Part shown: positions 26,652 to 35,395 of the stretch, one piece after another
Numbering within the stretch: the first letter of the stretch is position 1
Layout of the letters: every line of letters begins with the position of its first letter
From: Pseudobdellovibrionaceae bacterium
GTDB taxonomy: Bacteria; Bdellovibrionota; Bdellovibrionia; Bdellovibrionales; Bdellovibrionaceae
Length of the DNA stretch: 64,000 bases
Assembly (NCBI GenBank): GCA_016719575.1
Contig: JADJYV010000013.1
Span: 558,001-622,000 of the forward strand
Direction of reading: 5' to 3'
The notes under the pieces: model-generated
Seen by the model: only the letters and a program-made list of their open reading frames with translations
What the model was told of the DNA's origin: nothing
Databases searched by the model: none
Translations under genes and position numbers: made by a program

Positions 26652-28376
26652 ATGCTTTTACCAACTACTCAACTGACAAGGTTTTTTGCCATTTTCTTAT
26701 TCGTCGCCTCACTCGGTGGAACGGCTCAGGCTCAAGATAAAAATCCTCCGGTTTTGCAAAAGCACTATATCTCGAATGCCGTTCAGTTACAGTTCACTCT
26801 GCGAGGACAAAAATATTTCGAAACTCATTTGCAGCCTATTTTAGACAACATGGGAATGAGCTTTAATGAAGGCTATTTTGAAAAACAAACATTGTACTCT
26901 GACAAACCAATTAATTTATCGGACCTTAAAAAGACCCACCCCGAAGCCTACAACCTCTATGTTATGGGCAAAGATTTACTGACCAAATGGTTCGTTGGCT
27001 TTACTTTAACAGATCACCGGCCGGCTGTTGAAATCGGCAACTCTGGATATCAAGCGACCTTTTCGAAATTCGCTCTCCTAACAGACGAAGCTCTGATGAA
27101 ATCCCTCGGCAAAACTGATGGTGCGGTGATGGCAATTGATCTTGAAATCACACAATTGGCCGTGTCTACAAAGTCTGTTCGCGCTTGGGATATGAATAAT
27201 TTCTCTTTCGCCAAAGCTGGCTTAGACGATACATCCTTTGTTGCTGGCGATAAAAAAATCCCTTTAAAAATTCGCCTGCCCTTTTATGTTCGTGTCAACT
27301 CTCAAGGTGTTATAGAATTTAAGGCCCTGGATATTCAAGAAAACTTTCAACAAGTCCCTGTGGTTTTTAAGTACAAAAACTTAATAGTACCAAAAATTGC
27401 AATCGAAATTGAGGGACAAAAATTTGCACTAAATACAAAACAACTGCAAAGTTATTTTGACGAACAACTGCCAACTATTCTGGTTCAGATTCGCAAGTAT
27501 CTCAGCGAGTTTTCCCATAAACAGTTGCCAGAAATGCTCAATAGCAAAGCTAAAGAATCCATGGCTGGAGCCCTCGAGCAAGTACAAACCATCTCGGCCC
27601 CCGGACAAGCCACAAATGATTTTCGCCCTCCCTTTTTGTGGGGTTTGAAACTGACGAGCATAAATCTAAAAACTTCTTTAAATTTAGGACTCGCCGCCTA
27701 TGCTGAAGATTCTCTCAATCCAAACGTGGCTCTGATTCCTGCGAACTCCTCCCGGGGTTTACCAAACCTCTCGCAAATTCCGGCAGAGAATTTCGATATC
27801 GCACTTTCAATTGATCGCGGCCTTATCAATCGCATGTTGCAGCTAAGTTTTCTCCGTAAAAACTTTGAGGAAATTAAAGACACCGACGGCTCTGTTCTTA
27901 AGTTAAAGGCGGCGCCGACTGTAGACTATATTAAACCTCCAGCCACTGCCTCTGATAAAGAGGCTTTCTTAAGGCTGGGACTTAGTGTCGAAATTGAACC
28001 AAATCAACCGCTTTGGCTTGATAAAACCATTATTGTTAGTTTCGATATGATTGCAAAGATGAAACCCACAGGCGTGCCTGGCAAAATGACCCTGTTGCGA
28101 CACTCAATTGATACGGGAACTCTCAAAATGGACTCCTCGTATCTTACATTTGCTGGAAAAATCGCCGAGGGCCTTGGTAATCAGGTAACCAAAGGAATCA
28201 AAAAAGAACTCGCTCTTCGCTCTCAAAACTGGGCCCAGCAAAACGAAAAACTCGCTGATGACATGGACCTGCCGCCCTCCATGTATGGCGTAAAGTTCGA
28301 TGTAAATAAGTTAATTATGGATCCCAATGGTCATTTAGTCATGTATTTGAATTACAGCACAGGAGACAAGCAATGA
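26652..28376 (+). CDS. Secreted protein of unknown function, possibly lipid-binding
   Basis: ATG 26652 is preferred over 26592 because it follows GAAGGAGAG and starts a good signal peptide (LTRFFAIFLFVASLGGTAQAQ). The mature part, about 550 residues, is beta-rich with long amphipathic strands and no catalytic motif. Two similar halves, each alternating strands with a long helix, loosely recall BPI/TULIP lipid-binding proteins, but this is a guess from pattern only. The stop overlaps the start of the next secreted protein by 4 nt, so they are coupled. It is divergent from the haem-barrel gene with a 174-nt gap. Confidence 0.7.
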   Translation: MLLPTTQLTRFFAIFLFVASLGGTAQAQDKNPPVLQKHYISNAVQLQFTLRGQKYFETHLQPILDNMGMSFNEGYFEKQTLYSDKPINLSDLKKTHPEAYNLYVMGKDLLTKWFVGFTLTDHRPAVEIGNSGYQATFSKFALLTDEALMKSLGKTDGAVMAIDLEITQLAVSTKSVRAWDMNNFSFAKAGLDDTSFVAGDKKIPLKIRLPFYVRVNSQGVIEFKALDIQENFQQVPVVFKYKNLIVPKIAIEIEGQKFALNTKQLQSYFDEQLPTILVQIRKYLSEFSHKQLPEMLNSKAKESMAGALEQVQTISAPGQATNDFRPPFLWGLKLTSINLKTSLNLGLAAYAEDSLNPNVALIPANSSRGLPNLSQIPAENFDIALSIDRGLINRMLQLSFLRKNFEEIKDTDGSVLKLKAAPTVDYIKPPATASDKEAFLRLGLSVEIEPNQPLWLDKTIIVSFDMIAKMKPTGVPGKMTLLRHSIDTGTLKMDSSYLTFAGKIAEGLGNQVTKGIKKELALRSQNWAQQNEKLADDMDLPPSMYGVKFDVNKLIMDPNGHLVMYLNYSTGDKQ

Positions 28377-28885
28377 AATCCCTCAAATTTATATTTATAA
28401 ACACCCTGACTCTTCTTATTGGTCTCGCCTTTATGACTGGCTCATTTTCTAGCCGCAATGCTTATGCCGGGCCAACAGATATTGCACCAAAAATACAGGT
28501 GCAAAAACTTGGAAACTTTCGCGGACATTATTTGACCGCTTTTTATGCCCTCGGCACACGTCCCTTCCTTGGCACCCATTCAAGCCAAGTCACGCTGACC
28601 GAACTTAAAACGGCAAAAACCGCATTTATTGGAGCAGACTTTGTTGACTTTCCTGCAGTCGAGCTTGCGAAACAAGGATTTCAGCCTGGCTACAACTTAT
28701 TGGTTTTCGTCATTTCGCCAGAGCCAAATTATAGCTGGGTCAATGCTAACGGAGAAGATGTTAAAAACATGATTGTAACCAACAATCACCGTGCCAGCTT
28801 GATTCGCTCTTATACAAAATCAGAAATAGAAGCTCTTCTTGTTGGCCAAGGACTAGAGTCTGGACTTGTTCTCACTCTTCAGTAA
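28373..28885 (+). CDS. Secreted protein of unknown function
   Basis: The 170-residue protein has a long signal peptide (MKSLKFIFINTLTLLIGLAF... cleaved near NAYAGP). The mature part contains FRGHYLTAFYALGTRPFLG and a region resembling a sandwich fold, with no cysteine pair or enzyme motif. Translation is coupled to the preceding 574-residue secreted protein (ATGA overlap at 28373-28376), which suggests that the two act together in the periplasm. No family is recognised. Confidence 0.65.
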   Translation: MKSLKFIFINTLTLLIGLAFMTGSFSSRNAYAGPTDIAPKIQVQKLGNFRGHYLTAFYALGTRPFLGTHSSQVTLTELKTAKTAFIGADFVDFPAVELAKQGFQPGYNLLVFVISPEPNYSWVNANGEDVKNMIVTNNHRASLIRSYTKSEIEALLVGQGLESGLVLTLQ

Positions 28886-28903
28886 GCTCAACAATAAACC
28901 ACT

Positions 28904-28932
28904 TTGACTTGCCTTCAGGCCAACCATAGACT
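28904..28932 (+). promoter_or_regulatory. Candidate sigma-70 promoter (TTGACT-N17-TAGACT)
   Basis: TTGACT at 28904-28909 and TAGACT at 28927-28932 have ideal 17-nt spacing. Only 7 nt separate the -10 element from ATG 28940, so the transcript would be leaderless or nearly so. Confidence 0.5.
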
Positions 28933-28939
28933 GAAGGCA

Positions 28940-30112
28940 ATGACCTCCTATATCCGCGCACAAATTGCAGAGATTAAAGACAGCAAAGCCTTAACCTTGT
29001 TTGGGTTGTTTTTGACATTCACGCATTTTGTTACTTGGTACTTTTGGAGTTCTGCGCGACATAATTTTGTGGCCGTCTTAACGAAGTCTCTCCCCCTGTG
29101 CTGGTCCTACTTTCAGAGTTGTCATCTGATTCGACCAATGAATTTACAGCTAGCACAAGGGCTGCTCTGGATTTACCTTGGATTTTCCGCCAGCGCCTTG
29201 TTTTTTCTAGCTCTTAAAAAAATAAAATATTTTTGGTGGAGTCTCTTTTTTCTAACATTTATGAAATGGCTATTCTTGTCCCAAGATTATCGATTTATGG
29301 GCAATTACCACTATATGGCCATCATCTTATCCCTTGTTTATCTTTTTATACCCGCAAAGAAAAAAGTACTCCCAATTTTTATGATTTCTTTTTATGTCTC
29401 AGCTGGACTTTTGAAGTTTACACCAGAGTGGTATTCAGGTGCCACGCTCCTTAGGCCTGCGTTCATCCAAGGAAAAGCTCTTTCGTATTTACTGATTTAT
29501 GTGATTTATTTAGAGGTTCTATTTGTTTGGGGATTGCTTCACCCCCGTTCTTGGGTTCGCTGGGCCACCTTCGGTCAGTTGGTTTTATTTCATGGATTCT
29601 CGTGGCACATTGTCGGCTACTTCTATCCAGTTATTATGTTTAATCTCTTGAGTTTGTTTCCCCTTCTTTGGCTGATAAAAGAACCAGAACAAAGACCGTG
29701 GTCAAAGGCTGGAACCATCGCCATTGCATGCTTTTGGTGCGCGCAATTGTTTCCGTTCGTTTTCTATAAAGACTCCGCCCTTACAGGTCAGGGGCGAATA
29801 TTGTCCCTGAATATGCTTGATGCCTGGTCCGTCTGCCAAAGCACAGCCGTGATCAAAATGAAGAATCAGCAGCTGTTTCTAAATCTACCCACTAAAGATC
29901 TGGGTGTAAGAATTCAATGTGATCCCACCGTTTACGTCTCTTTACTTCGCGAAGAATGCGCTCGCTGGAAAAATAATCCTGAGTTCCTTGATTTGGATTA
30001 TGTACTACAGACAAAATTGAAAACAGGTGACTCTGCTCAAGAAGTTGTTAAATTGATCAATGCCTGTTCACGTCCACCGAAGTTAGATTTTCTCGGGAGC
30101 ATCAGCCAATGA
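28940..30112 (+). CDS. Polytopic membrane protein, HTTM-like
   Basis: Taken from ATG 28940 (an upstream TTG at 28904 falls in the promoter), the 390-residue protein has about 9-10 membrane helices followed by a soluble C-terminal tail of about 120 residues. The order of helices and motifs such as FKFTPEW-type and LFHGFSWHIVGYFYPVIMFNL recalls the HTTM / vitamin-K-dependent carboxylase-like family, but I cannot confirm the catalytic Lys. The tail starts with LNMLDAWSVCQS. The stop overlaps the beta-propeller start by 4 nt, a tight pair. Confidence 0.65.
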   Translation: MTSYIRAQIAEIKDSKALTLFGLFLTFTHFVTWYFWSSARHNFVAVLTKSLPLCWSYFQSCHLIRPMNLQLAQGLLWIYLGFSASALFFLALKKIKYFWWSLFFLTFMKWLFLSQDYRFMGNYHYMAIILSLVYLFIPAKKKVLPIFMISFYVSAGLLKFTPEWYSGATLLRPAFIQGKALSYLLIYVIYLEVLFVWGLLHPRSWVRWATFGQLVLFHGFSWHIVGYFYPVIMFNLLSLFPLLWLIKEPEQRPWSKAGTIAIACFWCAQLFPFVFYKDSALTGQGRILSLNMLDAWSVCQSTAVIKMKNQQLFLNLPTKDLGVRIQCDPTVYVSLLREECARWKNNPEFLDLDYVLQTKLKTGDSAQEVVKLINACSRPPKLDFLGSISQ

Positions 30113-31368
30113 AACTGCTGAAGAGATATTGGCCGCTTATTGTCTTTGCTGCGCTTAGTATAAAGGTATATTCTGATCAACCGAATTTATTTTCAGTAAG
30201 ACCTCATTTAAAACAAAATGTAAATTATGGAGAATGGCCAACAAAAAAATATCAGATAGTTACTGACCTCCAAGATGCTAAAGACAAAAGTGAAATCCTT
30301 ATGTATAGAGGCAACGAAGAGCGACAGGGATGGGTTCATGGCGACCTCGCAGAGAATTACACCGAAGTGTGGCGCTTTCCGCACTTCAATAATCAAATCC
30401 ATATTGCAGCAAAAGGATCACCGGTCGCTGACGAGACTGGCATCTATGTTGGTAGTGATATGGGGTGGTTCTATTGCTTCGACTTTGATGGAAAAATAAA
30501 ATGGCGTTTCTACAATGAATTGTCCCTAAAGGGAGTCCACGGGACGCCAGTCATCGATGGTGATTTTCTTTTTTTCGGCGATTACGCAGGCTACCTCCAT
30601 GCCATTAATAAAAAAACCGGCGAACTCCTTTGGCATCGGTACCTGGGAGTAACGCTTGGCGCGAGTCCTCTTGTTGTAGGTAATTTCATTTACGCCAATA
30701 TAGAACTTTTCCCTGAGGATGGTTATATTGCAAAGTTTAACAAACGAACCGGGGAAATGGTTTTCAAATCCCAACTGCTCGGCCAACAATCCCATAGTTC
30801 TCCAGCCTACGATCAAGAAGGACGGCAGATAGTTTTCGGTGCAAACAACAACATTCTTTTTTCTGTAGATATTGAAACTGGTACAATTGGATGGTCTTAC
30901 AAAGCTAAAGATAAAATCAAGAGCACTCCTTTAATATTTCAGAAAAAAGTTTATTACACCAGTTGGGGACCAGAGCTGGCTGCAAACAACCTAAGAACAG
31001 GGATGCCAGAGTTTTCTCTGCCACTAAAGTCCAGCCCTAATAGTTCTCCAGCCCTCCTAGAAAACAGCATTATTACAATGGATCGGCATCAACTTTACCA
31101 AGTCTCATTCGACGGAAAACTTTTAAAAACCCTCGATATTCATAACACCGTTCACAAAGGAAGCCCCCTCGTTGTTCGCAGTGGCCAACAAGAGAAAATT
31201 TTGTTTGTCTGTAGCGACAAAAACCTCTGCCGCGCAGACTCATCGCTTAGCAAAGTAAAGATTGTCTTTAACGGTTCCAGTCTAATTTCTGCCGTTCCCT
31301 TCGTTTACAAGGATTTTCTGATTCTTGCAGAAAATGATGGATCTTTGATTCTTTTAAAAAAGAAGTAA
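30109..31368 (+). CDS. PQQ-type beta-propeller repeat protein
   Basis: The 419-residue protein has an N-terminal anchor or signal (YWPLIVFAALSIKVYS) and repeated propeller blades with the PQQ-like pattern of Ala/Gly, Asp, Gly and Trp. Examples are YCFDFDGKIKWRF, AINKKTGELLWHR, KFNKRTGEMVFKS and SVDIETGTIGWSY. About seven blades fit the length. No PQQ or metal ligands stand out, so it resembles BamB-like scaffold propellers more than dehydrogenases. It is translationally coupled to the HTTM-like membrane protein and probably works on the periplasmic side with it. Confidence 0.8.
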   Translation: MKLLKRYWPLIVFAALSIKVYSDQPNLFSVRPHLKQNVNYGEWPTKKYQIVTDLQDAKDKSEILMYRGNEERQGWVHGDLAENYTEVWRFPHFNNQIHIAAKGSPVADETGIYVGSDMGWFYCFDFDGKIKWRFYNELSLKGVHGTPVIDGDFLFFGDYAGYLHAINKKTGELLWHRYLGVTLGASPLVVGNFIYANIELFPEDGYIAKFNKRTGEMVFKSQLLGQQSHSSPAYDQEGRQIVFGANNNILFSVDIETGTIGWSYKAKDKIKSTPLIFQKKVYYTSWGPELAANNLRTGMPEFSLPLKSSPNSSPALLENSIITMDRHQLYQVSFDGKLLKTLDIHNTVHKGSPLVVRSGQQEKILFVCSDKNLCRADSSLSKVKIVFNGSSLISAVPFVYKDFLILAENDGSLILLKKK

Positions 31369-31374
31369 CCTTGG

Positions 31375-31788
31375 TTAGGGAACAAATATGGGATCGATAA
31401 ACTGATTTGCCTGAACATTTGTTTCATCAAACTTTACATCACGAAAAAAGCAACGCACAAAACGAGCGCCTTGGAATTCGCTCCCAGAGAAATCAACGTT
31501 ATCAAAACGCACACTAACAAAGGTGGCATGGCGAAAATCAGACTTTTGAAATCGACTATTGATAATCTTGGCGCCTTTTATTTTTGCATGGCTCATATCT
31601 ACATCTTGAAACCAAATATCTCTCATTTCAGCCATTTCAAACAAAACGTTTTTCATGCTGGTTTTACTCAAAGTTGCCCTCTGGCTACTTTGGCCGCGCT
31701 GTTTCGCACTCAGCACTTCGGTGCTGAGTGCGAAAATTGCAGCGACAAAAATGAACCACGACAAAATGAATCCAAGTTTTTTTCGCAC
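31375..31788 (-). CDS. Secreted pentapeptide-repeat protein
   Basis: The 137-residue protein has an N-terminal signal/anchor (LGFILSWFIFVAAIFALSTEV) and about 15 consecutive A(D/N)LXX-type pentapeptides between residues 45 and 130 (for example MSHAKIKGAKIINSRF, VDFSGSEFQGARFV). These form a right-handed quadrilateral beta-helix. It starts at GTG 31788, directly abutting the upstream stop, so it is the last gene of the prepilin operon. Function is unknown; the location points to a periplasmic or surface structural part. Confidence 0.8.
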   Translation of the reverse strand: MRKKLGFILSWFIFVAAIFALSTEVLSAKQRGQSSQRATLSKTSMKNVLFEMAEMRDIWFQDVDMSHAKIKGAKIINSRFQKSDFRHATFVSVRFDNVDFSGSEFQGARFVRCFFRDVKFDETNVQANQFIDPIFVP

Positions 31789-32715
31789 CTAACCCCCGTC
31801 ACCACCGCTATAACCAGGATCAGGAGTTGGAGCAGGGGCAACAGAAGGGCATTCATACCATGCTCGGTATTCTCGAACATAGAACATTCCGACGCCGCTC
31901 TCACAACCCGCAGGGATGGTTGGCGCAAATGCAGAAGCCGGCACGCATCTTTGACCGGCATAAATGAGGTATCCCGAGTTGCACGATTGCGTCGTACAAG
32001 GCGATCCTGCATAATCGTTATAGTTGATACCCGTGCCATTCGGAATAGAACACGCAGTCTGACAGGGATAAGAATATATTGGGACTGTCATTCCTCCCCC
32101 GAACACGCCTGACCCTATAGTTTGGTGACCCGTTAAAACGGGAGTGCAATTCACTGGGGTTGGAGGCGGTGGTGGCTGCACGATACATGTGTTTCCGCTA
32201 ATGATGTATCCGCTATTGCAACCAGTGACTGTGCAGGCCCCATAAGAATCGGTGGCCGCATCAAAATAGGATACGCCTGTGCCGTTAGCAATAGAGCAGG
32301 CCTCACTTCCCGATGCAACTTTACAGTTTGAACTCACTACAAAATGTCCATTGAGACAATTTGCAGACACAGATCCCGAATTCATGACCACCCCCGAAGA
32401 ACCATTATAAAACTGATACGGAGAACACTTTACAGTGGCGCTTTCATTGTGCTTCTTTATGGGAAAAGTTAAGGACACGATATCCGTAGAAGCGGTGCTG
32501 GCCTCTAAATTGCGATTCAGTTTGACAACACCGTCGGTGCAAGTCAAAAAATCACTTGGCAAGGCAGCCTGTGTTGACGATGTCCCATCTTGGGTGGACT
32601 GAATAAAACGCTTTTTCCACTTACTGCTCTTAGCGGCTTCGGCGCTTTGAATAGAAACAACAAGCACTGCCAATAAGAGTCTTATCGCAAAATTTATTGA
32701 AGTTCTCCTACTCAT
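31789..32715 (-). CDS. Secreted Cys-rich repeat protein
   Basis: The 308-residue protein has a signal peptide (ending QSAEAAKS). Two copies of a roughly 40-residue Cys-rich unit have the shape CSIxNGTGxxYxD...C...CNSGY (about residues 138-178 and 215-258), separated by a Pro-rich linker (QPPPPPTPVN). The C-terminus is Pro/Gly-rich. Paired cysteines suggest extracellular disulfide-bonded modules. It lies in the prepilin operon between the Ca-binding protein and the pentapeptide protein. I do not recognise a named family. Confidence 0.75.
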   Translation of the reverse strand: MSRRTSINFAIRLLLAVLVVSIQSAEAAKSSKWKKRFIQSTQDGTSSTQAALPSDFLTCTDGVVKLNRNLEASTASTDIVSLTFPIKKHNESATVKCSPYQFYNGSSGVVMNSGSVSANCLNGHFVVSSNCKVASGSEACSIANGTGVSYFDAATDSYGACTVTGCNSGYIISGNTCIVQPPPPPTPVNCTPVLTGHQTIGSGVFGGGMTVPIYSYPCQTACSIPNGTGINYNDYAGSPCTTQSCNSGYLIYAGQRCVPASAFAPTIPAGCESGVGMFYVREYRAWYECPSVAPAPTPDPGYSGGDGG

Positions 32716-32736
32716 AAATCCCCCAATCTAAAGGTA

Positions 32737-33972
32737 CTACGGAACTAATTTTAAAAAGACATCCCAAACATTTCCTTGCTTCATCTCCCCGTTTTTACTT
32801 TTGTACTCAAAAACGGCTGGCCCCAATATTTTTCCTCGGTCACCAACATATCGAATATCATTTTTATGTTTTAAGGAAATCGAAGCCACGCTAAATTTTG
32901 AAAGAGGAGCAAGTTCTGATTTCTGGCAGACGCCATCACCATTTTTATCTCGCCAAAGCAAAAGTTTTTCAAAAATTTTGTCCTCACTATTTATAACTTG
33001 ATCCTTATTTTCGTCGAAGGTTGCTAGGTTTTCAAACCCGTTGCTATATCCATTAACATCTCCAAAGAGCTCCTCACCGCCATCAATCTTTCCGTTTTTA
33101 TTATTATCCACGGCTAAAAAATATATTTTCTTTTTAAATGCAGGCCAGGAGTACTTAAATTTAAGGTCTTTTGAATCAATGACTTTCGGATTAAGCCTAA
33201 AAGGAGATGTGCTATCAATCACGGGCACATCCTCATCAAAACTTAGCATCAAAGGTGAGTGAAACCCGCCACAATACCCCTCCTCACCAGGAAAAGACGC
33301 ATAGATTGTTGTGTATTTTCCATTTTCAGAAAAATACCACCTTAAGTTCGAGCTTAGAGGCCCATCGGCCCCCATGTATTGTCCAGCAGGAGCGCCCGGA
33401 GGCATTGTTTGTTCAAAACGAATTGAATCTACAAAGGAACTCTTTACATTCGGAGCCGTAAGTTGCCCAACAAGAACTCCCCCTGCCAAAACATCGACGC
33501 TTTGACTGGAAGCATTTTTCATTTGCACCCGGATGAGATTACCGGCAAGACGGGCTGTAAAAGTCTCTATAACTGTATTTGTAGACGTATCAACGACAAC
33601 AGAGGTTGGGGTGAGGTCTTGGTTCACCGATTGATTGGAAACTGCTGCGGTTGCTGGAAAAGTCACTTGGTAGCTTTTGTAATCCCCACCAGATCTTTTA
33701 AAGTTGATATAGGCCGTTATTTGAGAAACTGGACTAATGGGGTTCGCAACAGCGCGAAGATTCGCCCCAAAGCAATTGACATAAATATCCAAATACGAAA
33801 TCGAATTGTTACTCCGAGTGATTCGCATCTGGGAATCAATGGCTACATCTGACATATTTGTCACAGCATAGGGGAGCACGCTCATCGCTGAAACGTTCGA
33901 TGCTTGGACATTTGACGCAAAAAGGGCAACCCCTAACAACGATTGTATAAAATGCTTCAGTTGCTGTCTCAT
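32737..33972 (-). CDS. Secreted protein with RTX-adhesin-type Ca-binding domain
   Basis: From ATG 33972 (GGAG upstream; ATGA overlap with the preceding prepilin gene) the 411-residue protein has a signal peptide (HFIQSLLGVALFASNVQA), a beta-rich middle and a Ca-binding C-terminal domain from about residue 285. The latter has the well-known order DNNKNGKIDGGEELFGD, then FDENKDQVINSED, then LWRDKNGDGVCQKSEL and a final SISL strand, as found in RTX toxins and large adhesins. By place in the operon it may be a pilus-tip-associated, Ca-dependent adhesive subunit, comparable in role to PilY1; that is inference. Confidence 0.78.
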   Translation of the reverse strand: MRQQLKHFIQSLLGVALFASNVQASNVSAMSVLPYAVTNMSDVAIDSQMRITRSNNSISYLDIYVNCFGANLRAVANPISPVSQITAYINFKRSGGDYKSYQVTFPATAAVSNQSVNQDLTPTSVVVDTSTNTVIETFTARLAGNLIRVQMKNASSQSVDVLAGGVLVGQLTAPNVKSSFVDSIRFEQTMPPGAPAGQYMGADGPLSSNLRWYFSENGKYTTIYASFPGEEGYCGGFHSPLMLSFDEDVPVIDSTSPFRLNPKVIDSKDLKFKYSWPAFKKKIYFLAVDNNKNGKIDGGEELFGDVNGYSNGFENLATFDENKDQVINSEDKIFEKLLLWRDKNGDGVCQKSELAPLSKFSVASISLKHKNDIRYVGDRGKILGPAVFEYKSKNGEMKQGNVWDVFLKLVP

Positions 33973-34979
33973 CTCTCGATCTCCACTGTTATAAGAGGCA
34001 TTGTGACAGTTTCTCGCTTTAGACGAACTCGCTTGCATTTGCGAATAACAAGCTCTTCGTCTGCAAACTGCCCCCCGATCCACCGGGTCAAAAATAAATC
34101 GCCATATCCGGGAGGATAACGAGTGCTTGCGCGGTAGTCTAAACGCACCAATCGAACCGGTTCAATTTTTACGAAGGGCGAAGCCCCGCCGACAGGAGGG
34201 AGCGTTCGCAAATAATTGTCGGGTCCCGAATAAGCAACCCCCGTAACTGGGTGTGAGTTCAATATGGTGAAAGCGGTCGACGTCACAGGCACCAAGTCAT
34301 CGTTATATACCCTGCCAACAAAGCTTGGCATACGCGGGACCGTCATCAAATTGACCTGCCCGTTATTTGCAACTGGCCGCAAATAGACAGGACTCGAAAG
34401 CACAAAGAGTTCGTTCGTTGCCCACCGAGCGCCGAATACCTGTGTCATCAGTTTTTTAGTAGCGCCAATAGCGGGGACCGAATTAAGCCCCTTATAGGTC
34501 ACCTGGCCATCGAGGTTTAAATCTGATGGGGCTGGAACTTCTTCATCATAAGCATGGACCGGGTCCATACTTATTCCTGGAAACTTATCTTCTTCTGTCA
34601 TTAAAAAATAAATACTTTGTTTGTCAGCACCGCTGGCGGACAGATTGTACTCACGAGATCCCGCCGCACCAAAAGCGTTGCGTGGCATATCCGGATAAAA
34701 GTCAAAAAAGTTTTTTCCGCTAGTATCCGTTACGCTCACTCTATTAAAAGTCGAACTCATTTTTGCCAATATGGTCGCAAATCGTCGATTGACAATTGCC
34801 ATCTCAGCCTCATCGTAAGATTCATTTTCGACTTTGTGCATATTCTTCATAAACTCATTCAAAAAACTAACGTTCGCAAGCATCATAACGCTTGATAAGG
34901 CCACTACAACGAGGATCTCTGTAATGGTAAAGCCCTGCTGGCTTTTTATTTGACTGTGATATAGTAGCTTGTTTCCCAT
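33969..34979 (-). CDS. Type IV prepilin-like protein (PilW/GspJ type)
   Basis: The 336-residue protein has a class III signal with a 16-residue leader. Cleavage is expected in QQG/FTITEILVVVALSSVMML, with Glu at mature +5 and a hydrophobic N-terminal helix. The globular part (about 300 residues) is longer than usual for a minor pilin. It overlaps the previous prepilin gene by 34 nt and the Ca-binding protein gene by 4 nt. As a minor pseudopilin it would be processed by a prepilin peptidase and help initiate or cap a pilus; that peptidase and the assembly ATPase are not in the window. Confidence 0.85.
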   Translation of the reverse strand: MGNKLLYHSQIKSQQGFTITEILVVVALSSVMMLANVSFLNEFMKNMHKVENESYDEAEMAIVNRRFATILAKMSSTFNRVSVTDTSGKNFFDFYPDMPRNAFGAAGSREYNLSASGADKQSIYFLMTEEDKFPGISMDPVHAYDEEVPAPSDLNLDGQVTYKGLNSVPAIGATKKLMTQVFGARWATNELFVLSSPVYLRPVANNGQVNLMTVPRMPSFVGRVYNDDLVPVTSTAFTILNSHPVTGVAYSGPDNYLRTLPPVGGASPFVKIEPVRLVRLDYRASTRYPPGYGDLFLTRWIGGQFADEELVIRKCKRVRLKRETVTMPLITVEIER

Positions 34980-35395
34980 TTCACACTCGTATCGCTAGAG
35001 TTTACAACCAAAAATTTAACCTGATATAAATTTCTAATCACTTCATGTGGCAAAATCACATAACCCACATAAGCCGTGCAGCCCATTGCTGCGCAATCCG
35101 TTCGTGGTATGACGCTCCCCTCTTTTGAAACGCCGAGACCTAAATTCGCCGGATCCAAAAGCTGAGCCTCTGCGCTGCCACCGTTATTAAAGGTCACTTG
35201 AAACAAAGAGGTATTAAACCGAATATTTTCAGCCAGCGACTGCATTGTGCTGCTTGAGACTCGACGTAGGCGCAGCTGACTATGCAGTTTGTTTAGGCCC
35301 ACCAAAAAACTAGCCATTGTATAAACCACAAAAGAGCCAATAAGCATTGCAACGAGGACTTCGACAATAGTGTAACCCTTTTGATTCTTAATCAT
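34946..35395 (-). CDS. Type IV prepilin-like protein (PilV/GspI type)
   Basis: This small minor prepilin (149 residues) has a 7-residue leader MIKNQKG cut before YTIVEVLVAMLIGSFVVY, with Glu at +5. The rest is a short globular domain. Its start overlaps the stop of the 836-residue prepilin gene by 4 nt and its end overlaps the PilW-like gene, so three prepilins are made as one coupled set. This order (large GspK/PilX-like, then I/V-like, then J/W-like) is that of minor pseudopilin complexes. Confidence 0.87.
   Translation of the reverse strand: MIKNQKGYTIVEVLVAMLIGSFVVYTMASFLVGLNKLHSQLRLRRVSSSTMQSLAENIRFNTSLFQVTFNNGGSAEAQLLDPANLGLGVSKEGSVIPRTDCAAMGCTAYVGYVILPHEVIRNLYQVKFLVVNSSDTSVKWETSYYITVK

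Noticed and set aside
31471..32112. 213-codon plus-strand open frame opposite the Cys-rich and pentapeptide genes
   Set aside because: It spans the junction of two well-supported minus-strand genes and shows no domain or ribosome site.
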